From Synergistaceae bacterium (GTDB lineage: Bacteria; Synergistota; Synergistia; Synergistales; Aminithiophilaceae), in NCBI GenBank assembly GCA_016756725.1, contig JAESII010000005.1, positions 376,595 to 440,594 of the forward strand: a stretch of 64,000 nucleotides of DNA, written 5' to 3'. The position numbers and the translations under genes are program-made. Shown piece after piece: positions 9,097 to 17,954 of the stretch. The notes below the pieces were generated by a model, which worked only from the letters and a program-made list of their open reading frames with translations, ran no database searches and was not told where the DNA came from. The stretch's first letter is position 1. Each line of letters opens with the position of its first letter.

Positions 9097-11138
9097 TTGA
9101 AATGGACCAGATCGACAGCAAAGCGGCCTCCTCGCTGGAGGGGTACCTGGTCCGGAAGGATCTGGTCCGGACCTTCAGCCGCCAGTTTCCGGTGCCCACT
9201 TATGTCGTCGAGTTTCTACTCGGCCGGTACTGCGCCAGCACCGAGCAGGACGAGATCGACGAGGGGCTCGAGATCGTCCAGCGGCAACTCAAATCACGAA
9301 CGGTCAAGGCCGGAGAAGAAGAGCTCTTCAAGGCGAGGACCAGGGAGAAGGGCGAGATCAAAATCATCGATCTCATCACTGCTCGCCTCGATGCGAAGAC
9401 CGACTCCTATGTCGCCACACTGCCCAGCCTGCGGCTGACCGATGTCCGCATCTGCCCTGAGCTGGTCAACCGGCATGAACGGATGCTGACGGGAGGTTTT
9501 TATGCAGAAATCACCGTGAGCTACGATGCGGCCATCGCCCAGGAGACCAAAGGGAGGCCATTCGGCGTCGATTCTCTCCGAGAAATTCAGCTATCCCAAC
9601 GAGATGTGCTCGATATCCTGGCCGAGGCCCGCAAGTCCTTCACTACCGACGAGTGGAAAGAGTTTCTCCTTCGATCCGTCGGCATAGAACCGAACGGATT
9701 GTCCCGCCGGCAACGCGATGCCTTGATGCTGCGCATGGTGCCCTTTGTTGAGCGCAACTACAACCTGGTGGAACTCGGCCCCAGAGGGACGGGCAAAAGC
9801 CATCTCTTCCAGCAGGTTTCCCCTTACGCCCATTTGCTCTCCGGCGGAAAGGCGACCGTTGCCAAGATGTTCGTCAACAACGCGACAGGGCAGCGCGGGC
9901 TGGTCTGTCAATACGATGTGGTCTGTTTCGATGAGGTCTCCGGCATCTCCTTTGATCAAAAAGATGGCGTGAACATCATGAAGGGCTATATGGAGTCCGG
10001 TGAATTCAGCCGAGGCAAGGAGAGCATCCGAGCCGACGGGAGCATTGTCCTCGTCGGTAACTTCGAGGTCGACGTCGAGCATCAGCAGCGCATCGGTCAC
10101 CTGTTCGGTCCCATGCCGCCCGAGATGAAAGACGATACGGCTTTCATGGACCGAATCCACGCCTTTCTGCCCGGTTGGGATGTTCCCAAAATCAGCAGGG
10201 AGCTGCTGACGAATCACTTCGGCCTCGTGAGCGACTTCTTGTCCGAGTGCTGGAGCCAGCTCCGCTATCAGAGCCGGGTCAGCGTACTGCAAAACCGGGT
10301 GTTCTTCGGTGGCGCACTGTCAGGGCGTGATACAAACGCCGTCAACAAGACAGTGAGCGGTTTGCTCAAGCTCCTCTATCCCGGCGAGGGAGAAGTTCCC
10401 GAAGAGGATATCGAGTGGGCTGTCCGCGTCGCCATGGAGGCTAGACGTCGCGTCAAAGAGCAACAGAAGCGCATCGGCGCTGCGGAATTTCGCAACACCC
10501 ACTTCAGCTACGTGATGGGAGCTGATGGCGTCGAAAAGTTTGTCTCGACACCGGAGCTGCACAGCGAAAACAGCATCGGTGGCGACCCCCTTGAGCCGGG
10601 CCAGGTCTGGACCATCTCGCCAGGTGGAGGGGGGGAACACCCGGGACTCTACCGTATCGAGATCAACGAAGGCCCCGGTTCGGGCGTCAAGATCCTCAAC
10701 AAACCCGTGCCGCCGGCTTTCAAGGAAAGCATGGGTTACGCAGAGCAGAACCTCTACGCCCGCTCTATGCAACTGGTCGGGGACAAAGACCCTCGTCACC
10801 ACGAATTTAGCGCCCAACTCCGAGCTTTTGACGCATCCAAGTCCGGCGCGAAACTCGGCATGGCATCCCTCCTTGCGCTCTGCACGGCTCTCTTAAAGAA
10901 GAGTGTCCGTGGCGGACTCATCATCGTGGGGGAGATTAACCTGGGCGGATCTATCGAGCCTATTCACAACCCCGTAACCATTGCTGAGATCGCAGTTGAA
11001 AAAGGTGCCTCGGCTCTCTTGATGCCGGTTTCCTGCCGTCGGCAGCTTTTTGACCTATCCGATGATATGGCGACCAAGATCGACATCCAGTTCTATTCAG
11101 ATACCAGGGATGCTCTCTTGAAAGCCATGGTGGAGTGA
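9093..11138 (+). CDS. brxL: BREX-1 Lon-related AAA+ protein BrxL
   Basis: BrxL is a DNA-binding AAA+ ring ATPase with a Lon-like C-terminal domain, and marks type 1 BREX. The start is ATG with GGAGG 6 nt upstream, overlapping pglZ by 4 nt. Walker A is 'GPRGTGKSH' (229-237), and 'VVCFDEVSG' is the Walker B region. The last 120 residues follow the Lon protease fold ('GLIIVGEINLGGSIEPIHNPV'). The serine expected in a PSAG-type motif is replaced around 'SGAKLGMAS', and the lysine expected after 'PIGG' is absent, so this domain is probably not a protease. At 681 residues it is complete. Confidence 0.95.
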   Translation: MIEMDQIDSKAASSLEGYLVRKDLVRTFSRQFPVPTYVVEFLLGRYCASTEQDEIDEGLEIVQRQLKSRTVKAGEEELFKARTREKGEIKIIDLITARLDAKTDSYVATLPSLRLTDVRICPELVNRHERMLTGGFYAEITVSYDAAIAQETKGRPFGVDSLREIQLSQRDVLDILAEARKSFTTDEWKEFLLRSVGIEPNGLSRRQRDALMLRMVPFVERNYNLVELGPRGTGKSHLFQQVSPYAHLLSGGKATVAKMFVNNATGQRGLVCQYDVVCFDEVSGISFDQKDGVNIMKGYMESGEFSRGKESIRADGSIVLVGNFEVDVEHQQRIGHLFGPMPPEMKDDTAFMDRIHAFLPGWDVPKISRELLTNHFGLVSDFLSECWSQLRYQSRVSVLQNRVFFGGALSGRDTNAVNKTVSGLLKLLYPGEGEVPEEDIEWAVRVAMEARRRVKEQQKRIGAAEFRNTHFSYVMGADGVEKFVSTPELHSENSIGGDPLEPGQVWTISPGGGGEHPGLYRIEINEGPGSGVKILNKPVPPAFKESMGYAEQNLYARSMQLVGDKDPRHHEFSAQLRAFDASKSGAKLGMASLLALCTALLKKSVRGGLIIVGEINLGGSIEPIHNPVTIAEIAVEKGASALLMPVSCRRQLFDLSDDMATKIDIQFYSDTRDALLKAMVE

Positions 11139-11143
11139 CGAAT

Positions 11144-12199
11144 ATGAGTGTCCAGAGTGCAGCAATAGAGGTACTGAAGGGGGCAGGTAAGCCTCTCCAT
11201 GCCAATGAAATCGCCAAGCTGATCATCGAAGCTGGGCTCTGGAAGTCTGATGGTAAGACACCGGAGGCCACCGTTAGCGCCCGGCTCTACTCCGACATCA
11301 AGAGCAATGGGGATAAGTCGTGCTTTGTAAAAGTAGGCCCTCAGACCTTCGCACTTCGGGATTCCACAGAAATAGAGGGTGACACGGCTTCGGCTCTTGC
11401 ACCTGTCGAAAAGACCCCAAAACCTCATCTCGCCAACGCGGGCTTTTCCTTCACCGATTGCGCTCAGAAGGTGCTTGAGGAGTTCGGCGGCAAAAATCCG
11501 ATGCACTACAAGGAAATCACCGAGAAGGCGTTGGAAAAAGGATGGTTGGTGACGAGCGGAAAAACGCCGGAAGCCTCCATGTACGCCCAGGTGATCACTG
11601 AGATCAAGCGCCAGCAGAAACGCGGTGAGCGGCCCCGCTTCGTTCAGCACGGCCGTGGCTATATCGGCCTGAGCCAATGGATGGGACGCGGTCTGGCATT
11701 CCAAATCGAGCAGCATAACCACCAGGTTCGGAAAGCACTGCGTGAGCGCCTGCTGGCCATGAAACCCGGCGAGTTCGAGGAACTCATCTCGCAGTTGCTG
11801 GCGGAGATGGGCTTCGAGATGGTCGAGGTAACCAAACTCAGCGGCGACGGCGGCATCGATGTCCGGGGCACACTGGTGGTCGGTGACGTGGTCCGCATCA
11901 AGATGGCCGTCCAGGTCAAAAAGTGGAAGCTCAAGAACAACATCCTGGCCCCAGTGGTTCAGCAGGTGTGCGGAAGCCTCGGAGCGCACGAACAGGGCCT
12001 GATTATTACTACCAGCGACTTCAGTGCCGGAGCCATCAAGGAAGCGGCTCAGCCCGACAAGACTCCCATCGCCCTGATGAACGGTGAACAAGTCGTGATG
12101 TTGCTGATGGAAAACGGCATCGGCGTCCATCGCTCCACACCGGATCTGTTCGAGATCGATGAGGAGTTTGCCGTAAAAGATCTTAACCACGCAAATTGA
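11144..12199 (+). CDS. Mrr-type restriction endonuclease with two HARE-HTH domains
   Basis: The product has about 351 residues. Residues 3-70 and about 98-175 are two related winged-helix domains of the HARE-HTH family ('PLHANEIAKLIIEAGLW' and 'PMHYKEITEKALEKGWL', each followed by 'SGKTPEAS/DGKTPEAT'). The C-terminal half is an Mrr_cat PD-(D/E)xK nuclease with 'GDGGIDVRG' (D239) and 'VQVKKWK' (Q257, K259). Such enzymes cut foreign DNA, often modified DNA (type IV restriction). ATG 11144 has GGAG 8 nt upstream; GTG 11135, overlapping the brxL stop, is an alternative. Tight packing behind brxL makes it a likely co-transcribed BREX partner. Confidence 0.88.
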   Translation: MSVQSAAIEVLKGAGKPLHANEIAKLIIEAGLWKSDGKTPEATVSARLYSDIKSNGDKSCFVKVGPQTFALRDSTEIEGDTASALAPVEKTPKPHLANAGFSFTDCAQKVLEEFGGKNPMHYKEITEKALEKGWLVTSGKTPEASMYAQVITEIKRQQKRGERPRFVQHGRGYIGLSQWMGRGLAFQIEQHNHQVRKALRERLLAMKPGEFEELISQLLAEMGFEMVEVTKLSGDGGIDVRGTLVVGDVVRIKMAVQVKKWKLKNNILAPVVQQVCGSLGAHEQGLIITTSDFSAGAIKEAAQPDKTPIALMNGEQVVMLLMENGIGVHRSTPDLFEIDEEFAVKDLNHAN

Positions 12200-12400
12200 T
12201 CAAGGCGGGCGTTCGATTTCGATATGGCAAAAACACCTAAAAGCCTCGCTAATAAATGCAGAAAGAAGAAAGCCTTTGAGGACTCTCGACGAAGGACATA
12301 AGACCGTCCTGGGTGAACGGCTCGACTTGTCCTGTCCGAAGAGGCGATCGAGGGGGCTATGGCGGAGCCTTGGGACTCTGCCGAAGGAGAGGCGAAAGTG

Positions 12401-12700
12401 ATGAAAAACCCCGACAGGAAGAGAGTTCCCAGGCTCGATGAGCTGCCCAATATCGGCCCGTCCATCGCGGCCGGCCTGGCTTCCATCGGCATCACCCACC
12501 CTAGGGAGCTGATCGGCAGAGACCCGCTGGATCTCTACAGGCAGATCGGTGCAAAAAGGGGCTGCCGTCAGGACCCCTGCCTGCTCGATGTGCTCATGGC
12601 GGCCGTCCGCTTCATGGAAGGCGGTGATTCTCTGCCCTGGTGGACCTTCACGGAAGAGAGGAAAAGACTCCTCAAGGAAAAGGCAGATCCTTTGCCGTGA
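12401..12700 (+). CDS. Helix-hairpin-helix protein, Cdd1 / mitomycin-resistance family
   Basis: This small protein of 99 residues has an HhH motif 'LPNIGPSIAAGLASIGI' and the family signature 'DPCLLDVLMAAVRFMEGG' followed by 'PWWTF'. Members are annotated as pathogenicity locus Cdd1 or mitomycin resistance; they are DNA-binding by fold and poorly characterised. AGGAG lies 11 nt upstream of ATG 12401, and GTG 12398 is an alternative. The 200 bp between this gene and the nuclease at 12199 hold nothing I can recognise and probably mark the edge of the BREX island. Confidence 0.82.
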   Translation: MKNPDRKRVPRLDELPNIGPSIAAGLASIGITHPRELIGRDPLDLYRQIGAKRGCRQDPCLLDVLMAAVRFMEGGDSLPWWTFTEERKRLLKEKADPLP

Positions 12701-12938
12701 CCTCGACAGAGTTCGTGAAGGGCGAGCGCCTTCGCCGGGCAACGGGAGGGCAGGTTAAGGTTCTGACGCCCGTCGGGACTTTCAGACCCGGGAAGAGTTC
12801 ACAAAAGATGGCCTGTTACCGTGAAGTGGGTTAGAATTGCTAGAATTGAAAAGATGTCGGCCCGTCGGAATTAGGGCAACCTCGCCGCGCAGCCGCTGGT
12901 TGGACAGGGCGTCCCTTTCGCCGGGAGTCCTGCCCGTG

Positions 12939-14375
12939 ATGGTCTCTTGTCTTCTCCTGAAAGGCGGTGCCTCTGCCTCCATGTCTCGAGCCCTTTCGTC
13001 CCTTCTTGTGGCTCTCCTTGTTGCCCTGGCGTCACCTCTTACTGTCCGGGCCGGCGAGGGCCCCTATCTTTTCGTCGGCAACGAGAGGCTGAGGCCGCTG
13101 ATCTATTCCCAGGACGGGGAGCCGGCGGGGCTTGTCGTCCAAATCACCAGGGCCATGGCCGAGGCGGCGGGTCTCGACATCGAAATCAGAGTCCTCGACT
13201 GGGCCCGGGCTCAGGAGATGATGCAGCGGGGAGAGGCCGACGCCCTGCTTCAGATCAACTGGACCGAAGAGCGCGACGGCCTCTACGATTTTTCCGTTCC
13301 CCTTCTTGACTCGAACTTCACGATCTTCCGCCGCATCGAGCGCGTCGACATCAACGGCCGTCGTTCCCTTCAGGGCAAGACCGTCGGCGTCGAGACGAAG
13401 GGGCTGCCCTGTACGGTTTTGCGGGAGGACCCCGGTGTTCTTCTGAGGCCCGTCGCGAGCTGGCGGGAAGGTTTCGAGGGGGTTCGCTCCGGCGTGATCG
13501 ATGCCGTCGTCGTCGACCGGTGGATCGGCGAGTACGAGCTCTATCGGGCCGGATTCAACGACATCGTCCCCGTGAGCAGCCCCGTCGCGGTGAGCTGCTC
13601 GTCCATCGCCGTCAGGAAGGGCAATAGAGAGCTTCTCGACAGGATCAACGAAGGCCTGACGGCTATTCAAGCCGACGGGACGAGAGAACGGATCCTCTCC
13701 GAGTGGAGCGGCAAGAGGATCGTCTACCTGCCCGAAGAGAAGATGAAGGCCTATTACGTCATCGGCGGCCTCGCCCTGGTCAACGTGATCCTTCTCGTCG
13801 TCGCCATCGTCTATGCCTGCCTGCTGATGAAGACCAAAAAAGAGGCGGAAAGGCTGGCCAGCACCGATGGGTTGACGGGGCTTTTCAACTACCGCTCCTT
13901 TTATGCCGCGGCGGAGCGGGAGCTGGCCATTGCAGGGCGGCACGGCTGGCCCCTTTCGATCGTCCAGATCGACATCGACTCCTTCAAGGAGATCAATGAC
14001 GCCTGGGGCCATCTGTTCGGCGATACCGTTCTCGTCGCCGTCGCCGACGCGATCCGCCGGTCCGTGCGCAGCACCGATATCTGTGCCCGAATGGGAGGCG
14101 ACGAGTTCACCCTTCTCCTTCCGGAAACCGCCGCCGACGAGGCGAGAATCGTCGCCGAAAGAGTCCGCTCCGCCGTTGCGGCCTTGAAGATGAGGGCCTC
14201 GACGGATGTCGTCAGCCTTTCCGTCAGCATCGGGGTGACGACCCGAACCGGAGGCGGATCGGATCTGGAAGGCCTCATCCGTGAGGCCGACGACGCCCTC
14301 TATGAAGCGAAAAGGAGAGGCCGCAATCTGGTCGACGTCTACGGAGCCTGCCCTAACGCCAAGGACCCTTCCTGA
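12939..14375 (+). CDS. Diguanylate cyclase with periplasmic SBP_bac_3 sensor domain
   Basis: The protein likely senses a small solute outside the cytoplasmic membrane and makes cyclic di-GMP inside. After a signal peptide ('LSSLLVALLVALASPLTVRA') comes a solute-binding-protein-like domain of about 220 residues ('GLVVQITRAMAEAAGLDIEIR', 'GEADALLQINWTEER', 'GVIDAVVVDRWIGEYEL'). A transmembrane helix ('VNVILLVVAIVYACLLM') precedes a GGDEF domain with 'STDGLTGLFNYRSF' and an intact 'MGGDEF'. No EAL domain is present. ATG 12939 has GGGAG 11 nt upstream, but ATG 12981 gives the neater signal peptide. The gene stands alone. The 250 bp downstream are non-coding except for a possible promoter. Confidence 0.9.
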   Translation: MVSCLLLKGGASASMSRALSSLLVALLVALASPLTVRAGEGPYLFVGNERLRPLIYSQDGEPAGLVVQITRAMAEAAGLDIEIRVLDWARAQEMMQRGEADALLQINWTEERDGLYDFSVPLLDSNFTIFRRIERVDINGRRSLQGKTVGVETKGLPCTVLREDPGVLLRPVASWREGFEGVRSGVIDAVVVDRWIGEYELYRAGFNDIVPVSSPVAVSCSSIAVRKGNRELLDRINEGLTAIQADGTRERILSEWSGKRIVYLPEEKMKAYYVIGGLALVNVILLVVAIVYACLLMKTKKEAERLASTDGLTGLFNYRSFYAAAERELAIAGRHGWPLSIVQIDIDSFKEINDAWGHLFGDTVLVAVADAIRRSVRSTDICARMGGDEFTLLLPETAADEARIVAERVRSAVAALKMRASTDVVSLSVSIGVTTRTGGGSDLEGLIREADDALYEAKRRGRNLVDVYGACPNAKDPS

Positions 14376-14493
14376 GGCCAGAAGAATCCCTCAGGGCCGT
14401 GTGTCAGCCTGTGGAGGAGAAGCTCACTCCGCTGCGGGGAGAGCCGGATTGTCATGGCCGTGCTGTGAAGAAATTCGCAGAGGCCTTTGGGGC

Positions 14494-14522
14494 TTGACGT
14501 CTCTTTGTCCGAAGAGTTAGAT
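14494..14522 (+). promoter_or_regulatory. Possible promoter for ilvE
   Basis: TTGACG (14494-14499) and TTAGAT (14517-14522) are separated by 17 bp, about 105 bp before ilvE. The -35 box is good and the -10 box weak. Confidence 0.35.
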
Positions 14523-14625
14523 AAAGTGAAGTTGCACCGGCTTATCTGTCCACTCGCGTCCGTCCCTTTCGGCCGGGCCTTGTGGCGGAAGGAAGAAAAC
14601 GACAGCATGAAGGGGAGGCGAACGC

Positions 14626-15654
14626 ATGGGCAAGCCCATCAACATCGATTGGAACACCCTTGGCTTCAAGTACATCAAGACCGATCTGCGCTATGTCTCG
14701 CGTTGGAAGGACGGAAGCTGGGACGAGGGGACCCTCGTTGCGGACAACACCCTCACCATGAGCGAGGGCTCGACGGCCCTTCACTACGGCCAGACCTGTT
14801 TTGAAGGGCTCAAGGCCTACCGGACCAAGGACGGCTCCATCCAGCTTTTCCGGCCCGACGAAAACGCCAAACGGATGCAGGAAAGCTGCCGCCGGTTGCT
14901 TATGCCCGAAGTGTCGGTGGAGAAGTTCGTCGATGCCTGTGGGCAGGTCGTCCGTGCCAACGAGCACTATGTGCCTCCCTATGGCACGGGGGCGACCCTC
15001 TATATCCGCCCCTTCGTGATCGGCGTCGGAGACAATATCGGCGTCGCGCCAGCTCAGGAATATATCTTTTCCATCTTCTGCACGCCCGTCGGAGCCTACT
15101 TCAAGGGCGGCATGGTCCCCGTCAACTTCACCGTTTCCGACTACGACCGTGCCGCGCCTCGGGGAACGGGCGCCGTCAAGGTGGGCGGCAACTATGCCAG
15201 CAGCCTTCTGCCCCATCATCTGGCGGTGGAGAAGGGATTTGCCGACTGCATCTATCTCGACCCCGCGACGCGGACCAAGATCGAGGAAGTGGGGGCGGCG
15301 AACTTCTTCGGCATCACAAAAGAGGGGACCTTCGTGACGCCCGCCTCGCCGTCGATTCTGCAGAGCATCACCCGCCGGTCTCTCATGGACGTGGCCAGGG
15401 ACATCCTGGGCATGAAGGTGGAACAGCGGGACGTCTACATCGACAAACTCGATGAGTTCGTCGAGGCCGGAGCCTGCGGGACGGCGGCGGTCATTACGCC
15501 CATCGGCGGCATCGATTACAAGGGCAAGCTCCACGTCTTCCACAGCGAGACCGAGGTGGGGCCGGTCACGAAAAAACTCTACGAGACGCTCTGCGGAATC
15601 CAGTTCGGCGACCTCGAAGCTCCGGCAGGGTGGATCCACAAGGTCAAGATCTAA
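14626..15654 (+). CDS. ilvE: Branched-chain amino acid aminotransferase
   Basis: This class IV PLP enzyme of 342 residues interconverts leucine, isoleucine and valine with their 2-oxo acids, using glutamate/2-oxoglutarate, in the cytoplasm. The PLP lysine is K185 in '[10 protein letters not shown]', and family motifs '[16 protein letters not shown]', 'LYIRPFVIG' and 'EVGAANFFG' are present. In an amino-acid-fermenting anaerobe it may work mainly in degradation. ATG 14626 follows 'GGGGAGGCGAACGC'. A strong terminator follows directly, so the gene is a single-gene unit. Confidence 0.95.
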   Translation: MGKPINIDWNTLGFKYIKTDLRYVSRWKDGSWDEGTLVADNTLTMSEGSTALHYGQTCFEGLKAYRTKDGSIQLFRPDENAKRMQESCRRLLMPEVSVEKFVDACGQVVRANEHYVPPYGTGATLYIRPFVIGVGDNIGVAPAQEYIFSIFCTPVGAYFKGGMVPVNFTVSDYDRAAPRGTGAVKVGGNYASSLLPHHLAVEKGFADCIYLDPATRTKIEEVGAANFFGITKEGTFVTPASPSILQSITRRSLMDVARDILGMKVEQRDVYIDKLDEFVEAGACGTAAVITPIGGIDYKGKLHVFHSETEVGPVTKKLYETLCGIQFGDLEAPAGWIHKVKI

Positions 15655-15671
15655 GGCAGTGAGGGAACTCG

Positions 15672-15706
15672 AAAAAGGCGATCTCCGAAAGGGGGATCGC
15701 CTTTTT
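15672..15706 (+). terminator. Rho-independent terminator after ilvE
   Basis: AAAAAGGCGATC (15672-15683) pairs with GATCGCCTTTTT (15695-15706), extended inward by T-G, C-G and C-G pairs around a GAAAG loop. It ends in a T run. Confidence 0.85.
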
Positions 15707-15727
15707 ACGCCTACAGAGAGGCCGGCA

Positions 15728-16093
15728 ATGAGCCAAGCAGAAGCGATTGCGGCCAGACGCGTCTACGAGAAGCCAAAAGATGATGACAGCCTGCGGGTCC
15801 TCGTGGACCGCCTCTGGCCGCTGGGTATGTCCCGGGAAAGGCTCCAGGCCGACTTATGGCTCAAGGATGTGGCGCCCAGATCGGAGCTCCGCCGTTTCTT
15901 TCACCGTCATCGGGAAGACGGGGAGCTCTTCCGGAAAGAGGGCCTCGCCGAGCTTGAGGAAAACGCCGCTGCATCCCGGATCCTCGATCTGGCCCGTCAG
16001 GGCCCGGTGCCCCTTCTTTTTGCCTCCCACGACGCGGAGCACAACCACGTCCTCGTCCTCAAGGGGGTTCTCCTGAGCCGCCTCGGCCGTTGA
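15728..16093 (+). CDS. DUF488 family protein
   Basis: The 121-residue protein shows DUF488 hallmarks: 'RVLVDRLWPLGMSRE', 'LWLKDVAPRSELRRFFHR' and 'PVPLLFASHDAEHNHVLVL'. The family is small, cytosolic and of unknown biochemical function. ATG 15728 has GAGG 6 nt upstream. The first codons lie just past the ilvE terminator. It converges on the DUF523 gene with only 3 bp between the stops. Confidence 0.85.
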   Translation: MSQAEAIAARRVYEKPKDDDSLRVLVDRLWPLGMSRERLQADLWLKDVAPRSELRRFFHRHREDGELFRKEGLAELEENAAASRILDLARQGPVPLLFASHDAEHNHVLVLKGVLLSRLGR

Positions 16094-16096
16094 CCG

Positions 16097-16561
16097 TCAC
16101 CTTCCTTCCCGAGGCCCTCTCCCTTTCCAGAGGGTCTCGTCGTCCTCGCAGTAGAGACTGATCCCCGCTTCACGGAACAGTCGGGCCGTCAGGCCCTCTC
16201 CGGGGACGAGGATGCCCTCGAAGCGGCCGTTGTAGACGGCATGGACGCCGCAGGAGGGGCTCCTTTCCTTCAGGATGGCGGCGTCGGCGCCGACAAGGCG
16301 GGCCAGCTTGAGGCTCTCACGGGCGCCACGGAGAAAGGCCCCCGTCAGGTCCTGCCCCGATAGGGAGTGGACCTTCGGTTCTCTCCCGTGCCCCGGCCGC
16401 TGTTCTGCCGGCTCGCGGGGAGTGCCCAGGCCTCCGAGCTGCTCCGGGCAGAAGGGGAGGGCCTGGCCGGCGGCGACCAGCTCCCGGATCCAGGCGACTG
16501 CGTTGTCTCTGCCGTCGTAGCGGCAGGCGAGTCCTGCCAGACAGGCGCTGACGAGAATCAA
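16097..16561 (-). CDS. DUF523 / TudS-like thiouracil desulfidase family protein
   Basis: The 154-residue protein carries the DUF523 cysteine set: 'SACLAGLACRYDG', 'PFCPEQLGGLGTPREP' and 'KERSPSCG'. Characterised TudS members bind a [4Fe-4S] cluster through three such cysteines and remove sulfur from thiouracil. Extending that activity to this protein is inference. The only possible in-frame start is TTG 16561, because a stop codon lies four codons upstream, with AAGGA 11 nt before it. Confidence 0.82.
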   Translation of the reverse strand: MILVSACLAGLACRYDGRDNAVAWIRELVAAGQALPFCPEQLGGLGTPREPAEQRPGHGREPKVHSLSGQDLTGAFLRGARESLKLARLVGADAAILKERSPSCGVHAVYNGRFEGILVPGEGLTARLFREAGISLYCEDDETLWKGRGPREGR

Positions 16562-16698
16562 GGGGAGTCACATCCTTTCTGCTCTTTTTGAAAAAACTGT
16601 TCCGATCATACCGCTTCCGGTGGTTTGCCGCCCCGTCAGGAGTTGCCTCGAAGGGATAAGCTGATGATCGACGGGGCGTCCTGCCTTTTCTGACGTCT

Positions 16699-16728
16699 TT
16701 GACTTGCTCTGCCTGAATCGCTTTTAAT
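16699..16728 (+). promoter_or_regulatory. Promoter in front of the transporter remnant
   Basis: TTGACT (16699-16704) and TTTAAT (16723-16728) lie 18 bp apart in an AT-richer stretch, about 80 bp before an AAGGAG-ATG at 16808. It seems to be the surviving promoter of the broken gene. Confidence 0.5.
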
Positions 16729-16807
16729 AATGAAAGAAGGCCCGTTACGATTCTTGGGCCAAAGCCGGGCCGTCGTGACCCGGCAGAGCGAAAAGGAGAG
16801 TGCGGCG

Positions 16808-17087
16808 ATGACTGGGACCGATCCGGCCGTCATCGCCGCCGGAGGCGAAGCGGCCCGAGGGCCCTGCGACGCTCCTCCAGTATTACGGTCCCACCGCCCA
16901 GGGTTCCAACTACGGACTTCTCTTCACCGCCTGGGGTGTGGCGGGATTCTGTGGTCCCTACTTCGGAGGCATGCTTCAGGCCATGACAGGCTCCTTCTTC
17001 GTGCCCTTCATCGCATCGGCTGTTGTGCTGGCATTGGCCGTGGTGATCCTCGCCTCTCTCAAGGCCCCCGAAAGAAAGGCCGCCTGA
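16808..17087 (+). pseudogene. MFS transporter remnant (oxalate/formate antiporter-like C-terminus)
   Basis: An ATG with AAGGAG (16808) opens about 18 codons that do not lead into the rest in frame. In another frame, 16866-17087 encodes the tail of a major facilitator transporter: 'YYGPTAQGSNYGLLFTAWG', 'GFCGPYFGGMLQAMTGSFF', a final membrane helix and 'KAPERKAA' before TGA. This matches the last two helices of OFA-family antiporters. About 350 residues are missing, so an internal deletion plus frame loss is the simplest reading. The 200 bp after it hold only the wrbA promoter. Confidence 0.75.
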
Positions 17088-17224
17088 ACGCCGCTAGTTT
17101 CCTCTGGAGCAGGCTCTTTGCCCGTCCCTGTGGGGCCCTGGCTGATCCTGCCGAACCGAGGAGAAAGCTGCAATCGGACGGTTTCAGTCTTGAGGTCCCG
17201 TCAGGTCCGGCCTTTGGGCAGATC

Positions 17225-17253
17225 TTGACGGCAAGCCCCTTTTCCCTTATGGT
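17225..17253 (+). promoter_or_regulatory. Promoter for wrbA
   Basis: TTGACG (17225-17230) and TATGGT (17248-17253) have 17-bp spacing, 43 bp before the wrbA start, followed by an AT-rich leader. Confidence 0.55.
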
Positions 17254-17295
17254 TTCAGAAATTATTTAATTCTAAATCATGAGGAGGCGTTGACC

Positions 17296-17892
17296 ATGAC
17301 GAAAGTGCTCGTTCTCTACTATTCCATGTACGGCCACATCGAGGCGCTGGCTCAGGCTGTCGCCGAAGGGGCCCGTCGTGTTGAGGGCGTCGAGGTGACA
17401 GTCAAGCGTGTTCCTGAGACGATGAACCCCGAGGCCTTCAAGGCCGCCGGGGGCAAGACCGATCAGGAGGCGCCCATCGCCGCTCCTGAAGAGCTGGCCG
17501 AATACGATGCCATCATCGTCGGCACGCCGACGCGCTTCGGCAACATGGCCGGCCAGATGAGGACCTTCTTCGACAGGACCGGTGGGCTCTGGGCCAAGGG
17601 CGGCCTCGTGGGCAAGGTGGGAAGCGTCTTTTCCTCGACCGGCACGGGCAACGGCGACGATATGACCATCTTTTCCACCTGGACCACACTGGCCCATCAC
17701 GGTATGATTCTCGTGCCCTTGGGTTTTGCGGCGCCGGAGCTGGCCGACATTTCCCAGGTGGGCGGCGGAACGCCTTACGGAGCCTCGACGATTGCCGGTG
17801 CCGACGGGTCCCGCTGGCCCGACGGGCGGGAGATCGCCATCGCCCGCCACCAGGGCGAGGCGGTGGCCAAGGTGGCCCGAAAACTCGCCTGA
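17296..17892 (+). CDS. wrbA: NAD(P)H:quinone oxidoreductase, WrbA flavodoxin-like
   Basis: This 198-residue FMN protein reduces quinones by two electrons at NAD(P)H expense, avoiding semiquinones. The phosphate-binding loop is '[16 protein letters not shown]', and other family motifs are '[18 protein letters not shown]', '[14 protein letters not shown]' and '[10 protein letters not shown]'. ATG 17296 sits 8 nt after GAGGAGG; a TTG two codons earlier is less well placed. It has its own promoter and a strong terminator. Confidence 0.95.
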   Translation: MTKVLVLYYSMYGHIEALAQAVAEGARRVEGVEVTVKRVPETMNPEAFKAAGGKTDQEAPIAAPEELAEYDAIIVGTPTRFGNMAGQMRTFFDRTGGLWAKGGLVGKVGSVFSSTGTGNGDDMTIFSTWTTLAHHGMILVPLGFAAPELADISQVGGGTPYGASTIAGADGSRWPDGREIAIARHQGEAVAKVARKLA

Positions 17893-17905
17893 GTCAGAAC
17901 GGTCC

Positions 17906-17940
17906 GAGGGCGGCTCCGAAAAGGGCCGCCCTCGTTTTTT
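17906..17940 (+). terminator. Rho-independent terminator after wrbA
   Basis: GAGGGCGGC (17906-17914) pairs with GCCGCCCTC (17925-17933), followed by GTTTTTT. Confidence 0.85.
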
Positions 17941-17954
17941 CCTGGAGGCTTGAC

